Numbered from the stretch's first letter, positions 27,278 to 42,895 are shown. The stretch is 64,000 nt of DNA from Stramonita haemastoma (GCA_030674155.1 CM060326.1:35600186-35664185); one strand, 5' to 3'. Program-made: numbers and translations. The notes: generated by a model not told the origin, from the letters alone.

Positions 27278-30200
27278 CTGCACACACACACACAATAAAA
27301 ACACAGTAAGTACCAGTCTACTATTTTCAAAGTGAAATGTATGTGTGTTTACTTTAAAAGCTATCTAGGCCAAACTTCAATAAGTACAACAAACAAAAAA
27401 AGTTGCTGATATTGGTGTGTTCTTTAAACTAACACATACAAATCTCCATAAATGTATCCAGCAATTTTCATATGCCCCTGCTAGCTCTATTACTCTCCTT
27501 TGAGTTTTTTCCCTTTGTTGTCAGTCGCTCACTTGTCCTTTTTGGCAAAACAAAAACGTCAGGAATCAATACACTGTCTTCAAGACCACTCAAGCTTTAG
27601 TCATTTTATCATGCAGTCGTTCACTAACACATCCAAAAAAATGTCAGAAACATCAGATCATAACTATGGACTTTTTTTTTTTGGTTATAATCGCGCATAT
27701 GACCATTATGCTAAAACAAACTAAAATCTTTTCTTGAGTTCTGATGTAAGAAATAAATCTCTACTGTACAGTACTTTAAACATAAGTTTTGCCAACTTTC
27801 CTCATCTTTTTTCCACCCTGTAAGATGTAAATATCTGTTTTGAAAGAATTCTACACACAAAAAAAAATAAGGAAGATGCGAAGAGCCACTAGACAACACA
27901 ACAGAATATCTGCAAGAGATTATTACTAAGTCAGCTTATATTCTGCATGCATTTACACATACGACTTCCTTAAGACAGGAGCCGATACTTAGTCTTGGTT
28001 TTCTCGTTTCTGCAGCAAACATTCCTAATCTGAGGCCTATTGTTGGGTACTCCCCAGCTAACACCTAACAAGTTTACGCAAATATCTGCTTTCAGATACC
28101 TGGCCATGCTGTCATACTCTGACTTTACAAGATCTACCTCCTCCTTTCACAGTCAATGCAGCTGGTGGAGAGCTTGTCATGAACAAAGTCACTGTTGGCA
28201 ATCCATACATCATGTGTCATTCTATTATTATTTTCTGTAGTCTCATCTGAATGACTATTGACGCAATAAAGTCGTACTCCCAAGTAAAAATCCCCTGAAA
28301 ATGGGTGCTTCAATGCTACTTCAATCCTGGACCATAATATGACTGCAACGTTCTAACCACTGCGCCATCCTCCTACCACCACCACCACCACCCTCATCCC
28401 CCATACCCCAAACAACACCATTTCAATACAAGGCTTTAGTACATAACTAAGCTCACATTAATTTAACTAGTAATACAGCTTCAGGCCTGGCCTACATAAG
28501 GTACACATCACCTCACACTGTCAACTTGAGTGTGTATGTCTGATGTAAATGCTTACTCCAAAAATACAAAAGAAAAAGCTGATCCATTTTCAGTAACATC
28601 TGTTTCTCTTTATCTCCATTCTACAAAGTTATATACCTGTCATCATAGAAGATCACTCATTGGTTCACAGAGAATTTACAATGCATATTACAGTGGAACT
28701 TCTGAGATCAGACAGAACGCCGAGGCAGTAATAGTCGGCAAATATTTAATAACCATATCTCACACAAGTGGTGCCCAACACATGGCTCTAAACAAAATTA
28801 ATTGCACATTTTGTAATTATAGAATTCAATGTGATCATCTTCCGTGACGCTCCTGTCTTCCGTGACGCTCCTGTCCCCACCGCTCCCACGCCGCTCGCTC
28901 GGATCTCCCCGCCACAGGTTTGTCATGTCTCATCCCCAGGGGTGGAAGTCCACAGGGAGCTCATCGATATTAGGCCGCCATGGGGCCACCAGCCAGAGGG
29001 GCCCTGCACTTCTGCTGGGTCACTTTGGTGGTGTTCAGTGGTGCCTGTTCTGAGCTAACATACGCAGGACACCACCTACTAAGCCCCCTACTAACGACAG
29101 TATTAGCTCAGTTGCGGAGCCAGACTGAGTGAGTCGCCCACCCCAGGTGGCGACACCACCACGTCCCTCAAACGACCCCTCCCCTCGAACATCCAACCCC
29201 GAGGGCTTTGACACAAACTCACCACGGGCACAGAAGTGTATGGGGAAACCGAATCTGAGGTCACCATGAGACCAGAGCAACCGGGCCCACGGAATCAGAG
29301 GCAATTTTTTCATGGCATGATGATCGATGAGAATGAGGATGATGTAATGATGCTGCTGTGGAGGTGCATATGCTTGGAGACTACTTGACAGGGCTGTACT
29401 CTACGCTTACTATCATAATATATCCCGGCGTCAACCGGGCCAGAGAGATACAGACACCTGCAGTGTTGGTCAGGTAATTTGAGCAACACTCTCAAAGTCG
29501 CATCCGTAAAGTGGATGAAGCTCGACTGTGTGGTCCCAGTCTCCCCATTGAGCCCACAGCACACTCACTCTGGGTAGGAGCTGACCAGAGCCCGAAAAAT
29601 CCCTATGACTCATGGGATTCGAACCCGCGACCTTCCAGTCCGGAATTCAAGGCGCTAACCACAGCGCCATGGCGGCTGGTGATCATTATACTTTCTGTTT
29701 CTGCATGTGTGCACATTTTGTCTCAAGTGTCACATTTTGTCGTGGACTAAATCAGTAGATGTGGCATCCACTTCTATACATAAATAGTTATGATTTCTTT
29801 TTATTTCTTAACTGAATCTATGTTTGAAGATGTGCCGTCCTTAAGTGCTCAAAGTGAAAAGTTCTACCTTAACCCCTAGACTGCCCCACCCCAGAAAATG
29901 TTCAAGGGTTATGATTCAATGTAAACAAGCTAGCTTCCCTAAGGACAGTTTAAAGAAAAATAACTCCATAAAGAGTGATCTGCTTGGCAACATCTAGCTG
30001 CAAAAACTACGTCTAGTTTATGTTATTTTGCTTAGACTTTTGTGTTACACTATTGAGATTGGGAGGGGGTTTACTCAGAATGACAATGAGGATAAAGAAA
30101 GTGTATTGTCATCTATGTACATATCTACAATATATATATATATATATATACTGTCATGGGTAGAATATCAGGATTATTCACATGATATATGGATGCCGCA

Positions 30201-32912
30201 TTTTAAGCCATAGCAAAAATGATAATTGATTATATTTTTTAATTATTGTTATCATTACTGTGTGTGCGATACAGGTGGAAAAGGCAGAAGAGGGTTGTTT
30301 GCCACCATACCTGCATGCCATAAGCCCGCAGAATGTCCAGTTTACACATGGGGCAGCTCCGGTGATCCAGCAACCAGGGATCTACACACGACTTGTGGAA
30401 TACATGCCTGCAACAACCAACATCATCATCATCAAATTTTGCAGCACAATAATAAATAATAGCCATCTTTAATACATAACACACACAAACACATAGTCAA
30501 TCAATGGTCTCAAGTCCTGTGTGCAACACATGCACAGAGCCCATGGCAACAAGGGACTTGTGTTTGAACAAATTCTGTACAAATAAGCTACACACAAACC
30601 CCCTCAAACCTACTCTCAAAGCAGTGCTCTCTCTAGGGTAGAGCAGCCCACAAATGTCAACGGAAAACATTTTACTGTTGATCCATTGACCCACACCTCT
30701 TCTCCCCATAATATTCCCTTACCAATTTTGTCTGTGAGCATAAATTATTATATCATGGCAGTAACATGGTTAAACCTTTTTACAAAGCAAAAAAAAAAAG
30801 AACAGTATGCATGCACTAACATAACCATGCACATTTCGCGTGCGCGCACCACACACACACAACACACACACACACACCCCCAAAAGAACTGGTCTAACTC
30901 AAGTTTTACTCCCTCCGTAGTAATATAAGTGATGATCAACATATCAAATTAACAAATCTATGTGCACTAAACAGTGGTATACCACCAAGCAGAACAGGAA
31001 GAAGAAATCAGGACAAAAAGTTGATGTCAGTTTGCATACCTAATTATAACAATGCACACATGACTACGTACATGTTATTGTGTGTGGTGTTTGTATGAAG
31101 GAGAGAGGGCGAGAGAGAGAGTCTTCCCATCCATTTTTCTATGTATGTGTCTACTGTACACCATGAGGCGACATTCAATAAGCAGTTCAACACAAAGGCA
31201 GTAACAACAGGGATAGGATCCACCCACAGTAATGGAGAGTAACTCAATCTGTCCATTCACCTAGGCTTGACAGACAAATAAACAGTTAGCTGTGTCTGGC
31301 CTACTTCTTTAGCAACCATGAACAAAAAATATCTCTCTCTCTCTCTCTCTCTTAGAATCCCACATAGAATAACTCCCGCATGTTCCATTCAATGACTTCT
31401 TCTCAGCCCTTTTATAACAGCCAGTGAGTCAATCCTTCCCTTTTTGTAGGAAAGACAACATTGCTAGGGCTATATTGTAAAAGTATGTGTGTACAAGGTC
31501 ACGTACACACCAGTATCTAACCAGATCTCAGATATATATCAAAGCATATGCAGCACAAGTAAAATTTGTAGAAAATGTAATATCATCAATACTGTGTCTG
31601 TGTACTGATCTGCCCAAGCGACCTAATGATATAAATTTACTAAATGAAAACACAACTACTAAAATAATAAAAAGTGGTTAATGTGTTTGATTTGTATTTG
31701 ATTCCTGCCTAAGCTTACAACACAACAGCAGAATACAAAACATTGCTAGTCACAGGGCATCAGCCTAGACCTCCTGCATTAGCTCCAGAATGTCAGGGAT
31801 CAACATTTTGCACAATGAACAACTCCCCATGACACTCAGGTAGATAAAATTCCAAAATTGGATTATAAAAAAGCCAATTGGAATAAGTTACATATTAAAG
31901 TATATTATTTATACACCTCTTCTAAGCTTTCGACAAAGAGAAAAATATGTCCACCTCTTAACCTTGAATGGTATATGGTATAAGTGCCCCTTTTGGTTGA
32001 TTGCATTCACATACTAAATTGTATCCAATTGAGTGGGTTAATAGAACCACTGAAAAAGGAACAAAAAAAATTGAATGAGCAGGAATCGGCAGAACTATAA
32101 GACTGTAAACCAAGGCCCTGTGCAGAACATCTTGTGCACAGGTTAAATCCTCTTCCACATTACGTAAGAGTAGGCCATTGTGTGCCGGTGGGAACAGATA
32201 ACATTTTCAAAACTGCATACACATGGGGACTCTCCACCCCCACCCCCCCTCTCTCTCTCTCTCTCTCTCTTCATATTACATACATAAATATTCACAAAAC
32301 ACACAATATTTGTTCTGATGTTATGAACCCTTATGGTAATCTTCGTGAGGGGAGCAATGCACCCCCCCCCCCCCCCTCCCCCAATTAAAGCAACAGGTTC
32401 CTAATCCAGTCTTCAAATCACACAATAACGTGTGTGTGTGTAACATGAGTGTGCATGCAAAGCATATTTATATATATGCCAATGTGCATGTAGAATGCAA
32501 GCAAGATTTTATCCTGTATCTATTATAGGAACATAAGCATTCAAGTAAACAAAGTTTCTTCTATGTCAGTGCTGTATGCATACACCAGTCATACCATGCA
32601 CACACAGTGCGACATTCAGAGCTCAAGTAACAGACACGGTGCACAGCCTTATTTTCTGCTCCCCTTTCTTATCTGACAGCTTAACTATGGCAAATACCAG
32701 GACCATGACTGTGAATGTTGGTTGTCAACACACAGACACAGACACAAACACTAAACACATTATTCACACATCACACACACGGACCAACAATAAGTTACAC
32801 ATATTATTCCCACATAAACACACACAGTCGCACACAGACGCACACACAGAAAATACACGCAACCACAGACACGCACACAGTGTCACATGCAGAGGCAAAC
32901 ACACATAGTGAC

Positions 32913-32975
<63 letters not shown>

Positions 32976-34735
32976 AACCTACATTTAGAAGTGTTTACAG
33001 ATCTATAGCTCAGTCTATGAATCTAAAGCAGAATCTGGATTTGCTTTTCCTGCTTAATTTTTTTTTTTTTTTTTTTAATCTCATTGCCATGAGGAAGTTT
33101 TTTCTTTCTTTTTCTATAGTCGCTACTGAATTATATGCCATACTTACACTGTAGTGCTGGATGTACTGATCAATAGTAATTATGCTTTCATCAAGATATA
33201 GTGTTTTGTGTTGAATCAAAGCCTGTAAAGCTCAAAAGACTGGGTCTCAAAAGTAAGCATGGACTTTTTTGATTCACTGTGTTATAATTTACTGGAACCA
33301 AATAGCAGAAAAACTAGCAAAAAAAAAAAAAAAAAGAGTAATAACACACAGACCTGAAAGTAGTTTTAAAATTAATTATCCAAGAGATAAATACAATATT
33401 GCAAACTCAGGTACACAAGAATTTTCTACCAGATAAAAACAAAATGGTCATATCTCCAACATACATTTTCACTCTTAAGATCTACAAATTCCATATATTC
33501 TTAGAAAACCAAATAATCCCAGAATGTATTAATAATTACACACTTGCTTGCAACCTGTATCTTGAAAAAATTTTTTCTTTAGTGCCCAGTTTTAAAATCC
33601 CATGCTTGCAAAATTGGTACTGAAATTCGGGCACAGGAATATGTCACTATGCTTCCTTGTAAACAAAAGTTAACTGATATAGTTAGGCTATTTCTCCATA
33701 AATGTAATTCATTGTATTTCATTGTAATCCTTCTCCACCCTCCTCTTTTAATTCTTTCTTGCAATCCATGGAGCTTTCCTCTCTCCTTTTATCACTGAGT
33801 CTCACTAGATTTCTTTCTCTTAGTCTGATATTGACCGCTCAATCATGAAAGTGAACTGACTTTAAGCTATATAATATAATATATACATAACAACAACAAC
33901 AATACATACACATACCACGTTACACACACTTTCCCACACTTCTCGTTCCACTCTCTCTCCCCTAACCCTTCAGCAAAAAGCAAACACAGAATTGACTTTG
34001 TAATAAAATAACCCACACAGAATAATAATGGTACAGGCAAGAAGTGGGGAGGGGGGGGGGGGGCACAACTGCAAAGTAACTGATACAAAGACTGTGACCT
34101 TGACATTCATCCCCCCCTCCCCCCAAAGTGACAAGAAGACATACACACACACAACCCAAACTTAATCCCACTTGGGATAAGTAGAAACGTCAAGTCAGTA
34201 TTAGCTTAAAACTTGGGTGCCCTTGCCGAAACGTCAAAACACAACCTGTGGTATTGACATACATGTATACATGTACATGTCTCCCTATATAAGTTTAGGT
34301 TTATATACAAGTTGGTGAAACTGTCTCTAATCTCGGCATAATCTGACCCTTAGTTTATCACCAGGAATCCGCGGCAACAGAGCAGGGTGGGAGGCTGTTT
34401 ATCAGTGTTCTTAGTTATATCTAGTAACCTTGCTGACTGATACAGTGATAGTATCAGCTGGGTGTTGGGAACAGGCGGTACAGCTAGAGCTGTGCTTGTG
34501 ATGGGGCAGATAACGGTGTTTACCACTTTCCATACACTGACTACTACACATGAAGTCTATTTATAGGGCTCTCAACTCTCTGTGGATGTAAAATTTCGGG
34601 ATTCTGAAAGGAAAGGAAAGGGGGGGGGGTCCTTCTGCACATTTTTTTTTTTTTGGGGATGTGCCTACATACCTTCCTCTACTTTCGCCCCTTCTCTTCT
34701 CTTCTCTCTCTGCTTCTTCTTCTCCTTCTCTCCTC

Positions 34736-34800
<65 letters not shown>

Positions 34801-35755
34801 GAGGGTGAGTCTACATAATTTTACTGCTATTTCAATGCTTAAGGATCACATAATTATCAGCATAAAGAAATGCACCAAAAAAAAAAAAGCTATTTCGTTT
34901 GAACACCAAACTTTGTTTTTCAGCATGAGCTCATGATGATAACCTATCAGATAGTCTCCTGAAGTGACATAAATATATTATCAAACACTCCACATGAGTC
35001 AAAAACTTCTTCAAACACTTCACAACTTAAAATATGTCATTAAGATAGTCTGGGGATAATGCATTTCATGTATGTGTGCTCACTCTTTGAACAATATCAA
35101 CGTTAATTTTGACATGATTCAAGACACAAAATATCCCTTACATGAAAGCACTTAACACAGTTTTGTCAAGATGTTTGCAAACTCCGCTATTCTCTTCCAT
35201 TCCCTAAGAGGGCTTTCAATCGTGTTCACTTGTCTATAGATATAATCAAAATACAATCAAACACTTGTTTTTCTCTCTTCCAGAAAACCTTACTTTCTCT
35301 TTCCCTCTCACGGACCAGGATGTGTGTGGGTATTTGTCTGTTTTCATAATTTGTATCTTCTGCCAAAAGCATCCCGATTCACCTCATCTCACCCTTGTTG
35401 AGGCTATTGTAATGACAAGAGTTTGTGCCGAGTGTGTGTGTGTGCGTGCATATTGTAGTGGGTCTATAGTATACCTATGACAAGAGCATGGGCAAGTCAG
35501 TGTTACTGTTACTTAAAAAAATATATTTAGTGCTAACACTACAGAGTAATAAGTTTATAATTGATTTCTGTGATGATTCTTTTAAAAAAAAAATCTGGGG
35601 GTTATTTTATTTTGTTAATTTTTTATATTTTTAGTTGTTTTGGGGGATGGGTTTTCTGTTTTTCTTTTTTTTTTTTTTTTTTGGGGGGGGGGGGGGGGTA
35701 TGAGTCATCAAATCTGACTCCAGCATTTCAAAGACCCAAATGAAACCTAACATGT

Positions 35756-35791
<36 letters not shown>

Positions 35792-38700
35792 CACATGACA
35801 TACAAAAATGACACACACACAAAAGACATTTCAACCTCATAAAGCCAAAGGACATTGCACGAATTATCGGTGAATGTGATAGCTTGACCCATAATTCAAG
35901 TCTAAAAAAAACAGCTGCAAAGATCTAGAGCTGTTTTACAGGTGTGAGGTCACTGAACTTTGAGCTGATGTATGGAAACATCAACAAGAAAGCAGACATA
36001 TAATAAAATACATGAAACTTATGGCATTTTATGGGTAGAGGAGAGCACCCACTGAACAGACAGTGAATACACACACACACATAAAATATACACATGGATG
36101 CAAGTGAAAGTTTGTGTGTGTAAAGAATCTGGTCAATTCAAGGAATGGTCTTTAAACTATTATTAAAGTTCTCACTAATGCCCATTCTTGTTACATGACT
36201 CCCTCTCCAAAACATTTTCAGTTTCTCAAGAGGACTTCATACACTACACTATATTTTAGAATGAAATTAAACACATTTTATCTCAAAATTTTGCAAAAAT
36301 GTCAGATGTCTATGTGGAGGTCATATTTCCAAAACTCGTATCATATTTGAGTGCCCCATTGTAAAAGTCATTTTAACCTACATTTTCAGAGCAGTCTCTG
36401 GAAAATGTATTGAAAATTCAAAGTTAGACCATTTCTAGATGTCTATTATTGCAGAGTTCACTTGAATATTTGTTGTAGTTGCAACTTTTTTACTTTTTTT
36501 TTTGTAATTACATGTTCACACTTTGTCCAGTTTAAATTTTGCTCATGTTTATTATTTTTCATTATTAATATCAAACATTACATCACATGTCATTTTTAAG
36601 GCACATAAATACCAACACACATCTATCTCTTACTATTGTCTTTTTCTACCCTATCCTCTCCTTTCATGAACGTCCACAATACTTTCTACTTTACCCGTCA
36701 AATATCACTGAGAGTGAACAGACGTTAAATTGAAAACAACAACACAAACGGAGTGACACACACACACAGAGGTATAAAAACCAGCACAATTAATGGACTC
36801 CCTTATGATAAACATGACCAATTAGCCGCAGATGTCACTGTTTGCCCCAGAAATAGAATAATTAAAAGTCTATAAACAAAAATACTGCAATTATAGAAAT
36901 TTCAAAAAGGTCACTGAACTCTGTGAACACAATGATTCAAAAATGGGAGGTCTGATACTTCACACATTTATCTATTACAACAAATACAAGACATTTACTG
37001 CGCAATTCAATTTTACACCCAACTCCCACCCACCCCCCACCCACACAATCTCTCTCTTTCCCTCTCTTTTACTCATTCACACACACACACACACACACCA
37101 CACATCTGGAAATAAGACTTTGACTTTGACACATGTGTACACAAGATACCGCTTCAAGAATTCCCACATTGAGTACAAAATAGCAAATTAGAATACACAA
37201 CAACACAAGAAAAAGCAGCAAAAAACAGGCATGTAAAAAACAGAAGAGAAAGATACTCTGACACTACAGAAAAATAAAAGAGGAAGAAGAGCAGCAAACA
37301 AAACAAAGCAGACAAGATCCCTTCCCCCCTCCCCCCAAACAAACAAAACAAAAACACCAGAGAAATAAATGCTTCAAAATAGGAATGACAGATGAAAAAA
37401 GACATGTATACATGTATACACAGAATGAAAAAAAAAAGCAAAAAGAAAAGTTATGACAGCAAGACAAAAGAACTGTCGTTATTGACTCAAGGAAAACGAA
37501 CCACACCTGCCACGCATAACAAAATATGACTCACTGTAAAGTGTTGCTATCATTTAACGAGAAGTAAACTCTACGGTAAAGAGTCCATCTCCACACTCAA
37601 AGCTGTGGTCATTTTCCATGATTACATTTTGAAATTTCAACTTGATTTAGCTAGGGGGTTCTCTGTGTCTTGAACATTTTCTGATTACCAAAAAGAAAAT
37701 AAAAGAATGCTTTACAGCAGGTAATCTCCCCCCCCCCCCCCCCCCCCCCCCCCTTTGCTCAGCTAGAGAGCTCTCGCGTTCACCAATGATGTGATTTTTA
37801 CATAATATATTCATTCCCCCCCCCCCTTTCCCCATCATATAGGTAGCGGCATTCAAAGTATTCCAGGCTTGGCTTGACATTTCCCTCAACTCCATGTGTC
37901 TAGGTATTGCATTGCCATTTTCAGGCAGTGTGTTGTGGGGTAAGCTGAACCTGGCAGAGCCAGAACTGCTGGGTATGCTCGAGTCATCGTCAGATAGCCA
38001 GCCTACTCTTCTTTGAAAGGGGATAGAGTTTTAGTGAGCTGAGTGCACAAGGTGTTCTTTGGTATCACTGGCTGAAGAGTTATAGTGAAGGGAAAAACAA
38101 CCTAGCCAGTGGAGTTATAATGAAGAGAATATAGTCTAGCTGTCTCTCCATCCCATCATTAGCAAACAAAGATGGAGATGATTGGGCATATACTCCGGAG
38201 AGAGACACAATCTACTGCAAGAACAGCCCTGCACTGGACCCCAGACGGCAAGAAAAAGAGAGGAAGACCAAGAACAACATGGAATGTGAGATGGAAGCCA
38301 TGCAACACTCTTGGAGTTCATTGACCAGGCTGGCCCAGGATAGGCAGGGTGGAAAGTCTTTGTAGCTGCCCTACACACCACTGGGTGTAAAGGATGATGC
38401 TGATGCTGTCTCTCCATTAGCTTGTTCTTGATCATTCCAACCCTTAACCCCTTACACCGCCCATGCTGCAGAATTGTGACTCCCTGTCTGAGGGTTTATG
38501 TCTTATTTATGTGACGAGGTCAGGGTCAGTTATTCTTCGACCCCTTGCTCTTTGTTTTGGGAGTTATGAAAGGCCATCTGTCAATTGTCATTCACTAGAC
38601 AAGGGACCCCCACAGCTATTTTTTTACAGGCCTTTTTTTTGCATAGCATTTGAAGTTGGTAGGTGTAATTTTCATGTAGTCCGTGTAAAATCAGCTGATG

Positions 38701-41700
38701 CCTGGAACTGAACTTCGTGTATTACACATTTGTTGGCAGTGAAAGGTTTAACAGCCAAATTTCATGGATAAAAATGTATCTCTATGCAAGTTCTATCAAA
38801 ATGACATTAAATTTGAAATGAAAAATACTGAAATGCCATTTCTGAATGCTGGGATCCATCAAACGTTTGTTTTTAAACAGACCCCCCACTCCTTCAATCT
38901 CTGAGAAAAAACCCAAAAAGGACTTCTGAAATATTCTGATGAATTTGCAATGCATCTCTCTAGACAACACAACTGATATCAAGCTTTGTTATGTAGTCTT
39001 TAATCAGTTTGCTGCTTATAGGAAATCAGCTGATATCCTAGGCAATGTGCTTCTCCAGTGCCTATGAGATGTCTGCTGACTTTCTTCTTTTATTCTGATT
39101 TTTCACTTCTTATCTGATGCCAAAAAGAAAATGTATTCTCGCACAGTTAGAAGGTATAAGATATTCTAAAGTAGGAATGTAATCCCTCTACATCACAGCG
39201 AACATCATTCATTTCTTCATACTAGTCCCTGACTGACCAAGCAAAGTTTGCAACACATGGAGATGGATTCTTAACCTTTGTGCTTAACAATCAATAAGCT
39301 GTCCACTCCAAGGAAAATACAGTACATGTACACCTTTGCAAGCACTAGCAAGATGATTTTTGGTCAAAATAACAATGTGGAAGGCAACAATCTTTAGTCT
39401 GAAGAGTCACTTCAAAATGACAATGATTATGACAGTGATAGTGATGTGCAACACTTGTTGGATGTTATGTAGCAGATGAACTTTTCAAAAGACAAGTGTT
39501 CTCAAAGTTTTATTGATAGAGTCAGAGTCAGTTGAGGTCTGAGGCAGTAGGAAAGAGGAGAATGGGTATGGTATGTGGTAAGTAGGGAGAGAGGGGTGGT
39601 GAGGAGAAGGAATCAGAATGGGCAGGAGGGTGTGGCTAAGTCAGCAGGGCCAGAAAAGTTGAATGTAAGTATTATACTGAAATAGTGATGTGGATTTGAT
39701 CAAATTGGTAAAGATGATCCCCAGAGTATATTTTTACTCTTTTTGGGTGGTTTGTCTTGCATATAATACTGGCCAAGAAATCTGCTTCAGTGTCAGGCAA
39801 AAATCTGCATGTCATAGTTTCTAATTATGCAGCTTACATAACATCTTAATAATCAAAATTTTTAAGATTCAAAAAGATACTTCAGATTCCTCATTAACTT
39901 TTCACAAAAACTCATGTATACATGTGTTTTTGTTTAAAAAGCAAATCAATGCTTATTCAATGTACCATCTGAATAAAAAATTTGGCTTTGACTGACTTTG
40001 ACTATCTCTAAATAGTTTCCACACCAGAATTGTTCCTTAAATATTACCCCTGAAACTGTAAAAAAAAACAAAAAAACTCTGGCACTGGGAAGAACCTTAA
40101 ATCAGATTTATCCTGGCAGCCAACTGGTTAACGAAAGAATCTCAAATCCTTAACCAATCCTTAAAATGAAATGCTATGCTTGTACTTTGGGATATTAAAC
40201 TGAGTTTCAACTCCCACGAGCGCAAAATATAAGCGCTAAAGGTTAACCCTTACAGCACTGACTATCTGCTAACAATTACTTCCCCTATCCTGAATTTCTG
40301 CCCCCACATTCTCCCCTTCAGTCTGGTCAGCAGTTTTCCCGGCAATCACAGTACCAGAGGAGGGTCTGTTTATAGTGATCTATCATGTGGCTAACTGGCA
40401 TCAATGGACTCTGGAAAACAGTTTCGATATAGCAAACACTGCTTCTCCTTTCCCACGAGAAAGTTTATAGAGTTTTGTGTGTGTGTGTACGTAAAATTTA
40501 CCTAGGTACCCATTTTGCACTCTTCTGCATCTCAGAAACCCAGGAATTGGAGGAAAATTCGGTTGCGCCGGTTTTCCTCCTTACAAGACTGAAGGTAGCA
40601 GAAAGCTGAGCCAGAAAACAGGCTTACCGTATTGAAAGGGTTAAAGATGAAAAAGGGTGGGTACTTGTACTACCTTTTTGACCAACCTATTAGCAGATCA
40701 TCTTTTAACGCCTCATTCTCTTTTGTGTATTCATTTAAGATTTCACTGTAACATGAAAATATCCAGAAAGTGTGCAATCTTTGAGGTCAGACATCTGTGG
40801 TCATCCCTGAAATCAGAATGCGGCTACCTTAACTGTGGGTAACTTCACATATATATGCAAAGCCTCATCCTTGGCGAAACTATGCAAGGAAATCCCCTCC
40901 CCCCCCCCCCCCCCCCCCCCCCCAAAAAAACCCAAAAATCTCTAGAACGGTTGTGGTAGAGCCTATGAGATGAACTGTTGTGCAGATGATAAAATCTAAA
41001 TTCCAGAACAAAATCCTATGCCTAAAAACTTACTATTTCTTCATGACCATTACTCAATCTACCTCCCCCCCCACCCAACCCCCCCCCCCCCCACCCAACC
41101 ATCCGTACAATCACTTGACTTTACTTCTCCCATAACTCAGTGGTGTCATTATGGCACTGCACTGGATTTTTCAGGATGAGCGTCTTGGACAAGTCAAATA
41201 TGACAGTACCCATCACTCTCCAAGTCTCAGTAGTTTAGGGAAAAGTTTAAAATTCTAGAGCGCTGAATCTTGCAAAGCAAACAAATCAAAGCACTTGCAC
41301 TCAAATCATTCACACACATGCAACCAAACACAACAACAAAAATTTAACAGATTTCAAATTTGGACGCGCGCGTGCATGCACACAACACACACACACACAC
41401 ACACACATATACAAAGAAAAAGGTGACTCACTTGCAAGGGAGTGTTCTGATGACGTCGTGTGTCTTATATCCTTCAATGCAGACTGCACACTGGTCAAAC
41501 TCACTGTCCAGTTCCTGAAAGTCATTTGTCATGTTTAGGATTTTTCTAGTTAGAAAAGTTTATAAATGTATGCACAAACACTTTTCACATTAAAAAAAAA
41601 AACAAAACTGACATTAAGCAGTAATCTGTACACACAGCAATACACATGAATTAAAATACAGCAAATATACATAAGAAAATTCATGAGTCAAAATACAGCA

Positions 41701-42702
41701 AAAAAGCCATATCGTGTGGCAGGCATATCTACCGGCATAAGAGAAAAAACGAAACATTACCCAAAAAACCTTTCAACTAAAAATAAAAAACGTTCAGATC
41801 TACTTGCAGACAATCATGGCCAAAGAAATTATACAAAGCTATAGCATACTCTTTATCCCAACTGCTATTCATGAGAAAAAAAGCTGTCAAGAATGTTATA
41901 CATTCAGGCAGTTGACTCCTAAGTTTGACATTAAGATATATCACACACCCGCACACTCTCTCTCTATCCCCAGCACTCTCTCTCTAAAACAGCGAACAAT
42001 TCAGTAACTGGTATGTTCATCCAACAATGGTATGGGACAGTTAAGAGACAGAAGAAATATGAAACTAACAGATCCTTTAAAAACTTTTTTTTTAAAGAAA
42101 AGTATCTGGATCCATTGAAACCTTGTTTTCAGGTAGCTATTTCGCAGGTCTACACAACTGAATGTTTTGCCACTCAATAACAATGTGTATCTTTAAATAC
42201 AGTGCCATACATTCAAGACAAAGCATGTCCATTCTGTAAAACAACAGCTGAAAATGAAGTGCATTTTCTGTGTTCAAATGTTTGATGTACAAAGACTTAT
42301 GGAAAAAGTCTCTAATTAAACACAACAGTATATCATTCCCAGATTTGTTCAGAGTATCATTACTATCAAACAGTGACCTCAGACAATTTATCCAGGTTTA
42401 TTTTTCACTCATTCCATAGAAGAGAAAAAATGCATCCATGATTTAATCATGTGTATGAAACAATACAGTTAAATAATGTGCTAATGGGTGTGTCTATCTT
42501 GATTGTTATGTTTATACTGCACTTTCTAAAATGATTTTCATTATGGAACAAATGAGGCAAAATAGCGGTTATTGGATATAATAACTAGTCAGTCTTGTTT
42601 GTCCTTGTGTTCTAATTCACTGTATTTTGATTTCCCCCTAAGCCCCATTTTTTTTGGCATTTTGACCCAAGGCCAATGTACATTAAATTTCTTCAGTGTT
42701 CA

Positions 42703-42774
<72 letters not shown>

Positions 42775-42785
42775 TCTCTTTCTCC

Positions 42786-42829
<44 letters not shown>

Positions 42830-42850
42830 CACACACACACACACAACACA

Positions 42851-42895
<45 letters not shown>

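Larger units (their letters stand above)
30408..41431 (-). other. RING ligase intron 4 (11 kb)
   Basis: No exon seen. Contains microsatellites (CT 32911-32976 and 34735-34785; CA 35757-35788), poly-C at 37728-37753 and 40897-40923, a SINE-A fragment (32096-32236), a family-C fragment (37755-37812), family H (37890-37990) and a decayed LINE reverse-transcriptase end (38150-38412). The stretch 38700-40800 is plain A/T-rich filler in which I see nothing. Confidence 0.85.
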
